A stretch of DNA of 64,000 nucleotides from JALZAI01 sp038207565 (GTDB lineage: Bacteria > Actinomycetota > Actinomycetes > Mycobacteriales > Jatrophihabitantaceae), in NCBI GenBank assembly GCA_038207565.1, contig JBBQZQ010000022.1, positions 4,232-68,231 of the forward strand. The letters are read 5' to 3'. The translations under genes and the position numbers were made by a program. Shown in pieces: positions 41,749-50,159 of the stretch; the stretch's first letter is position 1, and each line of letters opens with the position of its first letter. The notes beneath the pieces are model-generated. The model had not been told where the DNA came from. It worked only from the letters and a program-made list of their open reading frames with translations, and made no database searches.

Positions 41749-42315
41749 CTACCGGAGCGCGTCGGCGAGACCGGGAGCTGCGGCGTCCTTGGCTGATATC
41801 TGTGCCGTGTTCGACCGGTCCACCGCTATCGGCCAGGCGATGTCGAGCTTCGGATCGAGCGGATTCACGGCCACACCGGTCATGTCCGCACTCCACTCCA
41901 CGTCGAAGCAATACACATACTGGCAACCGGGCGTCGACGTCGCCTGAAAACCGTTGCACACCCCCGGCGGGACGAGCACCTGGAGGCCCACGTCCAGCGC
42001 GACGGTGACCACCCGCCCCTGGGTCGTCGAGCCCGGGCGCGAGTCGAGGTAGACCCCGAACGCCGCACCGTATGCGAGGCCGATCAGCTTGGTCATCCGC
42101 TCACCGTGCAGGCCGCGCAGCGCACCGTAGGCGGTCCAGGTCATGTTCACCTGAGACCACTGCGACGGCAGCTGCAGACCGGAATCGTCGAACGAGCTCT
42201 GCCGGAAGAACTCCCGTACCGTGCCGCGGTCGTCGGTCACCGCCTTGGCGCCGATCACCGTCAGGCCGTCGATCGTTGTGTGCTCGATCGACATCGGCGT
42301 GACGAGCGCGTTCAT
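41749..42315 (-). CDS. rmlC: dTDP-4-dehydrorhamnose 3,5-epimerase family protein
   Basis: 188 residues from ATG 42315, which overlaps the rmlA stop (ATGA). Cupin fold with the catalytic His in ALRGLHGERMTK and ISAKDAAAP near the C-terminus. Differences from textbook RmlC: the usual AHGF is CNGF, and the region usually YK.TDYY reads YVYCFDVEWS, so one conserved Tyr appears as Trp. Operon position between rmlA and rmlB argues strongly for the RmlC step, but a 3-epimerase-like variant is possible. Confidence 0.85.
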   Translation of the reverse strand: MNALVTPMSIEHTTIDGLTVIGAKAVTDDRGTVREFFRQSSFDDSGLQLPSQWSQVNMTWTAYGALRGLHGERMTKLIGLAYGAAFGVYLDSRPGSTTQGRVVTVALDVGLQVLVPPGVCNGFQATSTPGCQYVYCFDVEWSADMTGVAVNPLDPKLDIAWPIAVDRSNTAQISAKDAAAPGLADALR

Positions 42316-43211
42316 CCGCGCGGCACCGGTCGACGGCTGCCCTGCGCCGCGATGCGCAGGTGGGCGGCGTAGGTCGAGGACCCCATCCGATCGGCAAGCT
42401 CCAGGGCTGCGTCGGTGGTGATGAACCCGCGCCGCATCGCGACCTCCTCGAGACAGGCGATCGAGATTCCCTGCCGATGTTGCAGTACCTGCACGAACTG
42501 GCTGGCCTCGAGCAGCGCGTCCTGGGTACCGGTGTCCAGCCAGGCCGTACCACGGCCCAGGTCCACGAGCCGCGCGTTACCGCGTGCGATGTAGATGCGG
42601 TTGAGGTCGGTGATCTCGAGTTCTCCGCGCGTCGACGGGGTAAGCGTCCGCGCGGCCTCGACCACGTCGTTGTCATAGAAGTAGAGACCGGTCACCGCCA
42701 GGTTCGAGCGGGGTTGCTCGGGCTTCTCCTCGATGTCGACGAGCGTGCCGGAGTCATCGACGATCGCGACCCCGTAGCGCTGGGGGTCGCCGACCTCGTA
42801 ACCGAACAACGTGCAGCCGCCCGACGTCTCGACCTGCGTCACTGCTTCGTCCAGCTGGCCGCTCATGCCGTGTCCGAAGAAGATGTTGTCGCCGAGGATG
42901 AGCGCGGCGGCGTCGTCGCCGATGTGATCGGCGCCGATGAGGAAGGCCTGGGCCAGTCCGTCGGGGGAGGGCTGGGCGGCGTAGGTGAGCGCGATTCCCC
43001 ACTGACTGCCGTCGCCGAGCAGTCGCTCGAACTGGTCGTGCTCGTGGGGCGTCGTGATGATCAAAATGTCCCGGATGCCGGCCAGCATCAGCACCGACAG
43101 CGGATAGTAGATCATCGGCTTGTCGTAGATCGGCAGCAGTTGCTTGCTCACGCCCCGCGTGATCGGGTGGAGCCGACTACCGGTCCCACCCGCCAACACG
43201 ATGCCTTTCAC
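42312..43211 (-). CDS. rmlA: Glucose-1-phosphate thymidylyltransferase
   Basis: 299 residues from GTG 43211; the longer open frame upstream overlaps the DedA gene and is not coding. Signature KGIVLAGGTGSRLHPIT at the N-terminus, then VSKQLLPIYDKPMIYYPLS, LGDNIFFG and EITDLNRIY. It makes dTDP-glucose from glucose-1-phosphate and dTTP, first step of dTDP-rhamnose synthesis. TAACGT ends 7 nt before the GTG and there is no Shine-Dalgarno, so the rmlACBD message is probably leaderless. Confidence 0.95.
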   Translation of the reverse strand: MKGIVLAGGTGSRLHPITRGVSKQLLPIYDKPMIYYPLSVLMLAGIRDILIITTPHEHDQFERLLGDGSQWGIALTYAAQPSPDGLAQAFLIGADHIGDDAAALILGDNIFFGHGMSGQLDEAVTQVETSGGCTLFGYEVGDPQRYGVAIVDDSGTLVDIEEKPEQPRSNLAVTGLYFYDNDVVEAARTLTPSTRGELEITDLNRIYIARGNARLVDLGRGTAWLDTGTQDALLEASQFVQVLQHRQGISIACLEEVAMRRGFITTDAALELADRMGSSTYAAHLRIAAQGSRRPVPRG

Positions 43212-43237
43212 GGCGCGCACGTTACCGGCATCAGCCC

Positions 43238-43879
43238 TCAGGGCTCGACCTGGCGCCGGCGGCGCAGGAAGTGCACGAGGGTCGGCAGCAGCGACAGCAC
43301 GACCACGGCGATCACCAGGACGTCGAGGTAGCCCTTCTTGTCCTGCACGAACTGGAACTGCCCCAGCCAGTACCCGATGAGCAGGACGCCGTCGGCCCAC
43401 ACGATGCCACCGATCGTGGAGGCGATCAGGTATCGGGGGAAGTTCATCCTGCCGACGCCGGCCATCACGGTGACCATCGTGCGAACGATCGCGACGAACC
43501 GAGCCAGGAAGATGGTCGCCCAGCCGAACCGGTCGAAGAAGTTGCGCGCGCGCCCGACGTAGGACGGGTCGAAGAGCTTGGAGTTCGGTCGGGTGAACAC
43601 GGCCGGTCCGGCCCGTCTGCCGATCTCGTAGCCCGCGACGTTCCCGGCGACGGCGGCGATCGGTCCGACGATCAGGAAGGCGGCGAGCGGGGTCGTGATC
43701 GTGCCGACCGACAACTCGATTCCGGCGGCGAGCAGCAAGGTGTCGCCCGGCAGGAAGAAACCGACCAGTAGTCCGCACTCGGCGAACAGGATGATCGCCA
43801 TCCCGATCAGCCCGAAGCTGCTGAGCAGGTGATCGGGAGAGATGGGGTTGGCCAGGACGGTGCCCGCCACGCAATACAT
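43238..43879 (-). CDS. DedA family membrane protein
   Basis: 213 residues. About five membrane helices with the DedA/SNARE-associated motifs FAECGLLVGFFLPGDTLLLAAG, then FDRFGWATIFLARFVAIVRTMVTVMAGVGRM (the conserved F.R..P..R-like region) and basic RRRRQVEP end. DedA proteins are linked to undecaprenyl-phosphate or phospholipid flipping and membrane homeostasis; the lipid carried here is unknown. It ends 26 bp before the rmlA start. Confidence 0.88.
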   Translation of the reverse strand: MYCVAGTVLANPISPDHLLSSFGLIGMAIILFAECGLLVGFFLPGDTLLLAAGIELSVGTITTPLAAFLIVGPIAAVAGNVAGYEIGRRAGPAVFTRPNSKLFDPSYVGRARNFFDRFGWATIFLARFVAIVRTMVTVMAGVGRMNFPRYLIASTIGGIVWADGVLLIGYWLGQFQFVQDKKGYLDVLVIAVVVLSLLPTLVHFLRRRRQVEP

Positions 43880-43955
43880 GCTCGAGGAGTCTACGGAGGC
43901 GCGATGCGATGCCCGCCGCGCCGCTCAGGTAGGTGCGCGTGCGCGGTCTTGCGGT

Positions 43956-44837
43956 TCAGACTGCTGCGACGCGCAGTGTCTCACCCATGATCGAGGTGCC
44001 CTGCAGCCGCTGGGCCAGCGACGAACGGCCTGCGACGGCGGCGGCGTAAGCCTCGCGGGCCACGGTGGCGCGCCGGCGAGTGGTCGAGGCGAGCGGTGCG
44101 GCCTGCTGGGAGTCGGTGGCATGCAGTCCGCAACGAAGCAGGAACAGCGCTTCCGAGCGCAGTTGTGAGACGCGGGACTCGGTGACGCCCAGGTCGGTGG
44201 CGATGTCGGCCATCTTGCGCTGCTCGAAGAAGTACTGCTTGACGACGGTGCACAGGCGCGTGGGCAGCTCCTCGATCGCGTCGCGCAGATAGCCCAATTG
44301 TTCGCGGCGCACGAGGAGGGTCTCGGGATCGTCGGACCTGCTGGGGACCAGTTCGGCGCCGGCATCCGGCGTGAGGGCGTTCAGGCTGAGGACCGATGCG
44401 CGCTGCACGTCGGCGTCGATGTGGTCGAGCTGGGTGACCGACACCCCCATGGCCTGGGCGACCTCGGAGCGCGACGGGGTGCGGCGCAGCGCGGTCGTCA
44501 ACTCGTTGCGGACTCCGTCGGCCTCCCGGGCCTTGCTGCGAACGGCGCGGCTCGCCCAGTCCATTGTGCGCAGCTCATCGGTCAGCGCGCCCTTGATGCG
44601 GATGGCGGCGAACCGGCCGAACGGGACGCCCCGCGTGGGGTCGAAGTTTCGCGCCGTCAGTACCAGTGCCAGCATCCCGGCGGAGACGAGGTCATCGCGG
44701 TTGACGTGCGAGGGAAGTCGGGTGAGCAGTTCGCGCACAGCGTGACCTACCAAGGGAAGGTGGGTGCGGACTAGCTCGTCGACGCCGACGGTGACGTCGT
44801 CACGGGGGGTGGTGGCGAACGCTTCGGCAGCCTGCAT
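43956..44837 (-). CDS. RNA polymerase sigma factor, FliA/WhiG (sigma-28) type
   Basis: 293 residues from ATG 44837. Region 2: THLPLVGHAVRELLTRLPSHVNRDDLVSAGMLALVLTARNFDPTRGVPFGRFAAIRIKGALTDELR, with the FliA-like DWASRAVRSKARE; region 3 follows (SRSEVAQAMGVS), and region 4: EELPTRLCTVVKQYFFEQRKMADIATDLGVTESRVSQLRSEAL. A ~60-residue C-terminal extension is unusual. In Streptomyces the same clade (WhiG) drives sporulation; here the divergent FlgN-like gene favours a flagellar role. An anti-sigma factor FlgM is not seen. Confidence 0.85.
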   Translation of the reverse strand: MQAAEAFATTPRDDVTVGVDELVRTHLPLVGHAVRELLTRLPSHVNRDDLVSAGMLALVLTARNFDPTRGVPFGRFAAIRIKGALTDELRTMDWASRAVRSKAREADGVRNELTTALRRTPSRSEVAQAMGVSVTQLDHIDADVQRASVLSLNALTPDAGAELVPSRSDDPETLLVRREQLGYLRDAIEELPTRLCTVVKQYFFEQRKMADIATDLGVTESRVSQLRSEALFLLRCGLHATDSQQAAPLASTTRRRATVAREAYAAAVAGRSSLAQRLQGTSIMGETLRVAAV

Positions 44838-45219
44838 GGTCGATCTCCTCGGGGGGCGGTCCGGGAATGTTGATCCGGACCGGCAGGCGAATCGGGTGAG
44901 TCCCGAATCTGCCCTTGTGCTGTCCCCCGCGGAGCGGTGCTGCGCGGTACTAGGTGCGGTGCCTCGTGCCCATGGTGCCTGTGGTGCCTGTGCGACGACC
45001 CTCCCCAGAGCCGCAGATGCCGACGATCGAGTGCCTACGTGAGGTCGGTGTTAGCTAAGACAATCACCCGCGCACACCGAGCGCAAGGGTCTCCTGAGGA
45101 AATCTTGCGAAGAAGGACGGTTTATTACTCATAAATCATCTAAAAAGGGACGAAATGAAGCAGCTGAGGCCGCCGGATGGCTGAACTGTTCCTCCACGAT
45201 CGCTCAGATCGGTCAGGCG
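44838..45219. other. Divergent region between sigma factor and flgN-like gene
   Basis: 382 bp. The first 200 bp are GC-rich with short GGTGCCTGT repeats near 44960-44990. The part from about 45050 to 45160 is conspicuously AT-rich for this genome (TTTATTACTCATAAA near 45121). TAAA (45141-45144), 15 nt, then GCAGCTGA (45160-45167) is a weak match (5 of 8 in the second box) to a sigma-28 promoter. A 9-codon ORF at 45155-45184 precedes the flgN-like gene. No larger gene is visible. Confidence 0.4.
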
Positions 45220-45777
45220 ATGGCCGATGCTCGGGTCGTGGCCACCAGCGACGTTCCCGGGGGCGGCCTCGCATTCGCGGACCTGGCCGCGCTGCTGTGG
45301 ACCCTGCGCGACAGCCTCGAGATGGTGCTGTTCAAACTGAGCGAAGTGCGCCTGATCCTCACCGGGGGGTCGACGCGATGGCTCGGGCGGGCGGATGCGG
45401 AACTGCGCGTCGCACTGGAGGACATGCGAGCGGTTGAGTTGCTGCGAGCGGCTGAGGTCGGGCAACTGTTGAGCGCCGCCGGCGGCCCGCCGGATGCGAC
45501 GTTGGCACAGCTGGTGCCGACGGCGCCCGAGCCCTGGCCGGCCCTGCTCGCCGAGCACCGCGTTGCGCTCTCCCGGCTGCTCACCGAGATCGAGCTGGTC
45601 GCCGAGGAGAACCGGCGGCTGTTGACGGCCGGGCTCGACGAACGAACCGATCCCTACACCATCCGCCGCCCCCGCCGCAGCTCGGTCGCCGACCCGACGG
45701 CTCTGGCCGGCTTCCAGGCCGCCCTCGCGACCGCGTCGGGGATCGCGCAATTGTCTCTTCGCGACTTCCTCGGCTGA
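45220..45777 (+). CDS. FlgN-like flagellar export chaperone
   Basis: 185 residues from ATG 45220; the start is uncertain because the RBS is weak and the frame is open upstream. The helical pattern LAALLWTLRDSLEMVLFKLSEVRLIL followed by GGSTRWLGRADAELRVALEDMRAVELLRAAEVGQL and EPWPALLAEHRVALSRLLTEIELVAEENRRLL is what I know from actinobacterial FlgN, a coiled-coil chaperone for hook-associated proteins FlgK and FlgL. It is divergent from a FliA-type sigma gene, supporting the call. flgK/flgL do not follow; fba does, so this would be the edge of a flagellar locus or an isolated piece. Confidence 0.7.
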   Translation: MADARVVATSDVPGGGLAFADLAALLWTLRDSLEMVLFKLSEVRLILTGGSTRWLGRADAELRVALEDMRAVELLRAAEVGQLLSAAGGPPDATLAQLVPTAPEPWPALLAEHRVALSRLLTEIELVAEENRRLLTAGLDERTDPYTIRRPRRSSVADPTALAGFQAALATASGIAQLSLRDFLG

Positions 45778-45853
45778 GGGCGCGGCAGCGGGAGTGGGTC
45801 GTTGCGCGATACTGGCGGGCGAGTTCGCCTGCCGTCAGCTTGAGGAGACGCCG

Positions 45854-46882
45854 ATGCCTATCGCCACGCCCGAGACCTATGCCGACATGCTCGACCGCGC
45901 GAAGACGGGTGGATTCGCCTACCCGGCCATCAATGTGACGTCCTCGGAGACGGTGAACGCCGCGCTGAAGGGCTTCGCGGACGCCGGGAGCGACGGCATC
46001 ATGCAGATTTCCACCGGCGGCGCGGAATTCGCGTCCGGGACGTCGGTGAAGGAGATGGTGACGGGCGCGGTGGCGCTCGCCGAGTTCGCGCATGTCGTCG
46101 CTGCCAAGTACTCGATCAGTGTCGCGCTGCACACCGACCACTGCCAGAAGGAGAAGCTGGACTCCTACGTGCGGCCCCTGATCGCCGTCTCGCAGCAGCG
46201 GGTCGACGCGGGCGAGGCGCCGCTGTTCCAGTCCCACATGTGGGACGGCTCCGCCATCGAGCTGGAGGAGAACCTGCAGATCGCAGCTGGATTGCTAGAA
46301 CTCACGGCCAAGGCACGAATCATTTTGGAACTGGAGATCGGCGTCGTCGGCGGGGAGGAGGACGGCGTCCACGGCGGCGACGACAACGAAAAGCTGTACA
46401 CGACCCCGGGCGACGCCATGCGCACCGCGGAGGTGCTCGGTACCGGCGAGAAGGGCCGCTACCTCCTGGCCGCGACCTTCGGAAACGTCCATGGCTCCTA
46501 CAAGCCAGGTTCGGTGAAGCTGCGCCCGGGAATCCTCAAGGAGATCCAGGACGAGGTCGGCACGAAGCTGGCCAAGGATCAGCCCTTCGACCTGGTGTTC
46601 CACGGCGGCTCCGGCTCCGAACTGGAGGAGATCCGCGAGGCCTTGGGCTACGGCGTGGTCAAGATGAACGTCGACACCGACACCCAGTACGCCTTCACCC
46701 GCGAGATCGCCGGACACATGTTCACCAACTACGACGGGGTACTAAAGGTCGACGGCGAGGTGGGCAACAAGAAAGCCTATGACCCGCGGTCCTACCTCAA
46801 GCTGGCCGAGACCGGTATGGCCGCGCGCGTCCAGCAAGCCTGCGAGGCGCTGCAGTCCGCCGGCACGTCCGCGACCGGATGA
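45854..46882 (+). CDS. fba: Class II fructose-bisphosphate aldolase
   Basis: 342 residues from ATG 45854, with GAGGAG upstream; in-frame sequence from 45794 is not needed. Zinc ligands and signatures: HTDHCQKEKLD, ELEIGVVGGEEDG, ATFGNVHGSYKPG and VFHGGSGSELEEI, then VDTDTQYAFTREI. It cleaves or makes fructose-1,6-bisphosphate in glycolysis/gluconeogenesis. The order fba-DUF3151-purA is conserved in actinobacteria. Confidence 0.96.
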   Translation: MPIATPETYADMLDRAKTGGFAYPAINVTSSETVNAALKGFADAGSDGIMQISTGGAEFASGTSVKEMVTGAVALAEFAHVVAAKYSISVALHTDHCQKEKLDSYVRPLIAVSQQRVDAGEAPLFQSHMWDGSAIELEENLQIAAGLLELTAKARIILELEIGVVGGEEDGVHGGDDNEKLYTTPGDAMRTAEVLGTGEKGRYLLAATFGNVHGSYKPGSVKLRPGILKEIQDEVGTKLAKDQPFDLVFHGGSGSELEEIREALGYGVVKMNVDTDTQYAFTREIAGHMFTNYDGVLKVDGEVGNKKAYDPRSYLKLAETGMAARVQQACEALQSAGTSATG

Positions 46883-46896
46883 GAGGTTCGGCATGA
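46879..46896 (+). other. 5-codon micro-ORF bridging fba and the DUF3151 gene
   Basis: ATG 46879 overlaps the fba stop (ATGA); it encodes MRGSA, and its TGA (46894-46896) overlaps the ATG at 46893 of the next gene (ATGA). GAGAGG inside it can serve as the downstream Shine-Dalgarno, which makes coincidence possible. Confidence 0.45.
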
Positions 46897-47300
46897 GCAG
46901 CTTCGGAAATCTCCTAGCCCCGCCCACCCGGCTTCCGGTGGACCCGGCCGCCGCGCTGCTCGAGCGAGGTGACGATCCGGCCGAGGTCGCTGCGGCGCAC
47001 CCGGCGTCGTCGCTGGCCTGGGCCACCTTGGCGGAGGTCGCGCTCGCCGACACCCGTCCGGTCGAGGCGTACGCCTTTGCTCGCACCGGGTATCACCGCG
47101 GACTCGACGCATTGCGACGCGCCGGCTGGAAGGGCCAGGGCCTGGTGCCCTGGAGCCATACACCCAACCGCGGTGTCCTGCGGTCGGTGCATGCCCTCGG
47201 TCAGGCTGCGCGCGTACTGGGTGAGCAGGACGAAGCCACTCGCTGCGCACAACTGCTCGAGGACAGCGATCCATCGGCGGCCGCTGCGATCTCCGGCTGA
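46893..47300 (+). CDS. DUF3151 family protein
   Basis: 135 residues from ATG 46893. Helical, TPR-like sequence: ASSLAWATLAEVALADTRPVEAYAFARTGYHRGLDALRRAGWKGQGLVPWSHTPNRGVLRSVHALGQAARVLGE, matching the actinobacterial DUF3151 family that sits between fba and purA. Soluble, no catalytic motif, function unknown. Spacing to purA is 32 bp, so co-transcription is likely. Confidence 0.88.
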   Translation: MSSFGNLLAPPTRLPVDPAAALLERGDDPAEVAAAHPASSLAWATLAEVALADTRPVEAYAFARTGYHRGLDALRRAGWKGQGLVPWSHTPNRGVLRSVHALGQAARVLGEQDEATRCAQLLEDSDPSAAAAISG

Positions 47301-47332
47301 CCTGCTCCGGCTGATTCCTAGGGAGGTGAGGC

Positions 47333-48619
47333 ATGCCCGCGATCGTTCTCGTCGGCGCCCAGTGGGGTGACGAAGGCAAGGGCAAGGCGACCGACCTGCT
47401 CGGCAGTCGCGTCGAAGCAGTGGTCAAGTTCAACGGTGGCAACAACGCCGGCCACACCATCGTGGTCGACGGCGAGAAGTACGCACTGCACCTACTGCCC
47501 TCCGGAATCCTCACGCCGGGCTGCGTGCCGATCATCGGCAACGGGGTCGTCATCGATTTGGGCGTGCTGTTCGAGGAGATCGACGCGCTCGAGGCCCGCG
47601 GCATCGACACGTCCAGGTTGGTCGTGAGCGCTTCGGCGCACGTCATCACGCCGTACAACCGCACGTTGGACAAGGTGACCGAGCGTTTCCTGGGCAACGC
47701 CAAGATCGGCACGACCGGCCGCGGGATCGGTCCGACCTACGCCGACAAGATGTCGCGCATCGGCATCCGCGTCCAGGATCTCTTCGAAGCGGACGTGCTG
47801 CGCGAGAAGGTCACGGGTGCGCTCGACCTGAAAAATCAGACGCTCGTCAAGATCTACAACCGCAAGGGCTTCGACGTGGACGCCGTCATCGACGAGCTGT
47901 CCAGCTACGCCGAACGGCTTCGTCCGATGGTGACCGACACCTCGCTGCTGCTCGACCGGATGCTGACCGACGGCAAGACGGTCGTTCTCGAGGCCGGCCA
48001 GGCGACCCTGCTCGACGTCGACCACGGCACGTACCCGTTCGTCACCTCGTCGAACGCGACCGCCGGCGGCGCCTGCACCGGGAGTGGCATCGCGCCGACC
48101 CGCATCACCGGTGTGATCGCGGTCGTCAAGGCCTACACGACTCGCGTCGGCGAGGGCCCGTTCCCGACCGAGCTGGTCGACGACAAGGGTGAGCTGCTGC
48201 GGATGGCCGGCGCCGAATTCGGTACCACCACCGGGCGGCCCCGGCGCTGCGGCTGGTTCGACGCGGTCATCGCCCGCTACGCGACTCGGATCAACGGGGT
48301 CACCGGCTTCGTGCTCACCAAGCTCGACGTGCTCACCGGGATGGACGAGGTGCCGGTCTGCGTCGCCTACGAGGTCGACGGGGTGCGTCACGACGAGCTC
48401 CCGATGACCCAAGCCGAGTTCGCGCGCGCCATCCCGATCTACGAGACGTTCCCCGGATGGCACGAGGACATCTCGGCCGCGCGCACCCTCGACGACCTGC
48501 CTCGTAACGCGCGTGACTATGTACTGGCTCTCGAGAAGATGATCAACGGACCCATCTCGGCCATCGGGGTCGGTCCGGGCCGGGACGAGACCGTGGGGGT
48601 GCGCGACCTGCTCGACTGA
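47333..48619 (+). CDS. purA: Adenylosuccinate synthetase
   Basis: 428 residues from ATG 47333, with GGGAGGTGAGG upstream. GTP-binding GAQWGDEGKGK at about 7-17 contains the catalytic Asp; NNAGHT, TGRGIGPTYADK, QATLLDVDHGTYPFVTSSN and TTTGRPRRCGWFD are family signatures. It joins aspartate to IMP with GTP, the first committed step to AMP. purB and purD are in the same window, an unusual density of purine genes. Confidence 0.98.
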   Translation: MPAIVLVGAQWGDEGKGKATDLLGSRVEAVVKFNGGNNAGHTIVVDGEKYALHLLPSGILTPGCVPIIGNGVVIDLGVLFEEIDALEARGIDTSRLVVSASAHVITPYNRTLDKVTERFLGNAKIGTTGRGIGPTYADKMSRIGIRVQDLFEADVLREKVTGALDLKNQTLVKIYNRKGFDVDAVIDELSSYAERLRPMVTDTSLLLDRMLTDGKTVVLEAGQATLLDVDHGTYPFVTSSNATAGGACTGSGIAPTRITGVIAVVKAYTTRVGEGPFPTELVDDKGELLRMAGAEFGTTTGRPRRCGWFDAVIARYATRINGVTGFVLTKLDVLTGMDEVPVCVAYEVDGVRHDELPMTQAEFARAIPIYETFPGWHEDISAARTLDDLPRNARDYVLALEKMINGPISAIGVGPGRDETVGVRDLLD

Positions 48620-48718
48620 GCATTGCAGCGCCCTTCGGGGCGCACCGTGGGCGATCTTCAGGTCAGGTGCCGTGCGCGTTCCTGGTACATGAGGGGCAAA
48701 TCACTCACACTGGGGGCC

Positions 48719-50107
48719 ATGGTGTCCACCCGCACACGGCTCGTCTCGTCCGTGGTTGCCGCCGTCTTCGTCGCAGCCGTTTGCACCAGTGCGAGCGGCG
48801 GTGCCGGGGCGGCGCTCAGGTCGTCCGCCGTGCGAGCTGAGGCTGCCGCGGGTTCGAGCAACTGGATCGCCTATCACGGCAGCCGGTACCGTCACGGCGT
48901 CTCGCCGACCATGCCGGCGGTACGCGGTTCACTGGCGATCGCGCGCCGAGTGGCGTTGGACGCCAAGGTGTACGCCTCGCCGATCGTGATCAACGGCGTG
49001 ACGATCGTGGCTACCGAGAACAACACCGTCTACGCCTTCGGCCCGAACTACGGTCTGCGCTGGGCGAAACACCTGGGCCCGCCCGCCCGGGCGAGCGAGC
49101 TGCCCTGCGGCAACATCGATCCGCTCGGCATCACCGGCACGCCGGTCTACGGCGCGAAGTACAACGTGGTCTACGTCGCCGCCGAGCTGGGCGGGCCGCC
49201 GCGGCACCGGCTCTACGCGCTGTCGTTCACCGACGGCACCCGGCGCTGGGACCGCAGCCTGGACCTGCCCGATGTGGAGACCAGGGCGATGCAGCAGCGC
49301 GGCGCGTTGACCGTCACCGGCGGGCGGGTATGGGTTCCCTTCGGCGGCCTCGCCGGCGATTGCGGCGCTTACAAGGGACGCCTCGTGGGTTACTACCGCT
49401 ACGGCGGGGGCACGCCCGCGTCCTACACGGTCCCGACCACGCGCGAGGGCGGCATCTGGACTCCGCCCGGGCCGGTGCTCGACAAGTTCGGCCAGATGTA
49501 TGTGGCCGTCGGTAACGGCGCAGCCGGCGTCGGCGATCCCTACGACCACAGCGACTCGGTGCTCAAGCTCGGACCAGGGGGAAGGCTCCGCGGCAGCTTC
49601 TCGCCGTCGACCTGGGCAAGCGACAACGACGCCGATCTCGATCTGGGTTCGCTCGGGCCGACGCTGCTCTCGAACGACAAGTGGGTCTTCATCGCGGGCA
49701 AGTCCGGCTACGCCTACGTCCTCGAGCGCAGGCGCCTCGGCGGCATCGGAGGCGCGGTGAGCCGACGTTTCCTCTGCGCAGCCTTCGGCGGGACGGCCAG
49801 CGTGGGTGACACTGTCTACGTGCCGTGCGCCGACGGCGTACGAGCGGTACGGGTCGGTGCGGTCGGACGGATTTCGGTGCTGTGGCACGCCAGCACCGCG
49901 ATCATTGGTTCGCCGGTCGTCGGCGGCGGGCGGGTCTGGTCGCTCGACCCGTCCGGGGGGGTGCTCTATGGGCTCGACCTGACGACAGGACGCGTCCGCA
50001 ATCACATCACCGTCGGTCCGACCAGCCGGTTCGCGACGCCCGCCATCGCGGGGCGCACCGTCATCGTCCCCACGCTGAGCGGGATCACAGTCGTCTCGAC
50101 CTCGTAA
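48719..50107 (+). CDS. Secreted PQQ-like beta-propeller protein
   Basis: 462 residues from ATG 48719; in-frame M at 48689 is an alternative. A signal peptide (VSTRTRLVSSVVAAVFVAAVCTSASGG) precedes about seven beta-propeller blades with repeated pattern G.V...........VYAFGPNYGLRW. Conserved GNIDPLGITGTPV, VWVPFGGLAGDC, GIWTPPGP and VFIAGKSGYAYV. No PQQ- or metal-binding set is evident. It is about 50% identical by eye to the next gene, so they are tandem duplicates. The extracellular role is unknown; such propellers bind glycans or proteins, or scaffold enzymes. Confidence 0.78.
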   Translation: MVSTRTRLVSSVVAAVFVAAVCTSASGGAGAALRSSAVRAEAAAGSSNWIAYHGSRYRHGVSPTMPAVRGSLAIARRVALDAKVYASPIVINGVTIVATENNTVYAFGPNYGLRWAKHLGPPARASELPCGNIDPLGITGTPVYGAKYNVVYVAAELGGPPRHRLYALSFTDGTRRWDRSLDLPDVETRAMQQRGALTVTGGRVWVPFGGLAGDCGAYKGRLVGYYRYGGGTPASYTVPTTREGGIWTPPGPVLDKFGQMYVAVGNGAAGVGDPYDHSDSVLKLGPGGRLRGSFSPSTWASDNDADLDLGSLGPTLLSNDKWVFIAGKSGYAYVLERRRLGGIGGAVSRRFLCAAFGGTASVGDTVYVPCADGVRAVRVGAVGRISVLWHASTAIIGSPVVGGGRVWSLDPSGGVLYGLDLTTGRVRNHITVGPTSRFATPAIAGRTVIVPTLSGITVVSTS

Positions 50108-50159
50108 CCGAATCGCGCGTTCGCTGCGAACGCCCGCCGGCTCGCGGACACTTGAGCAG

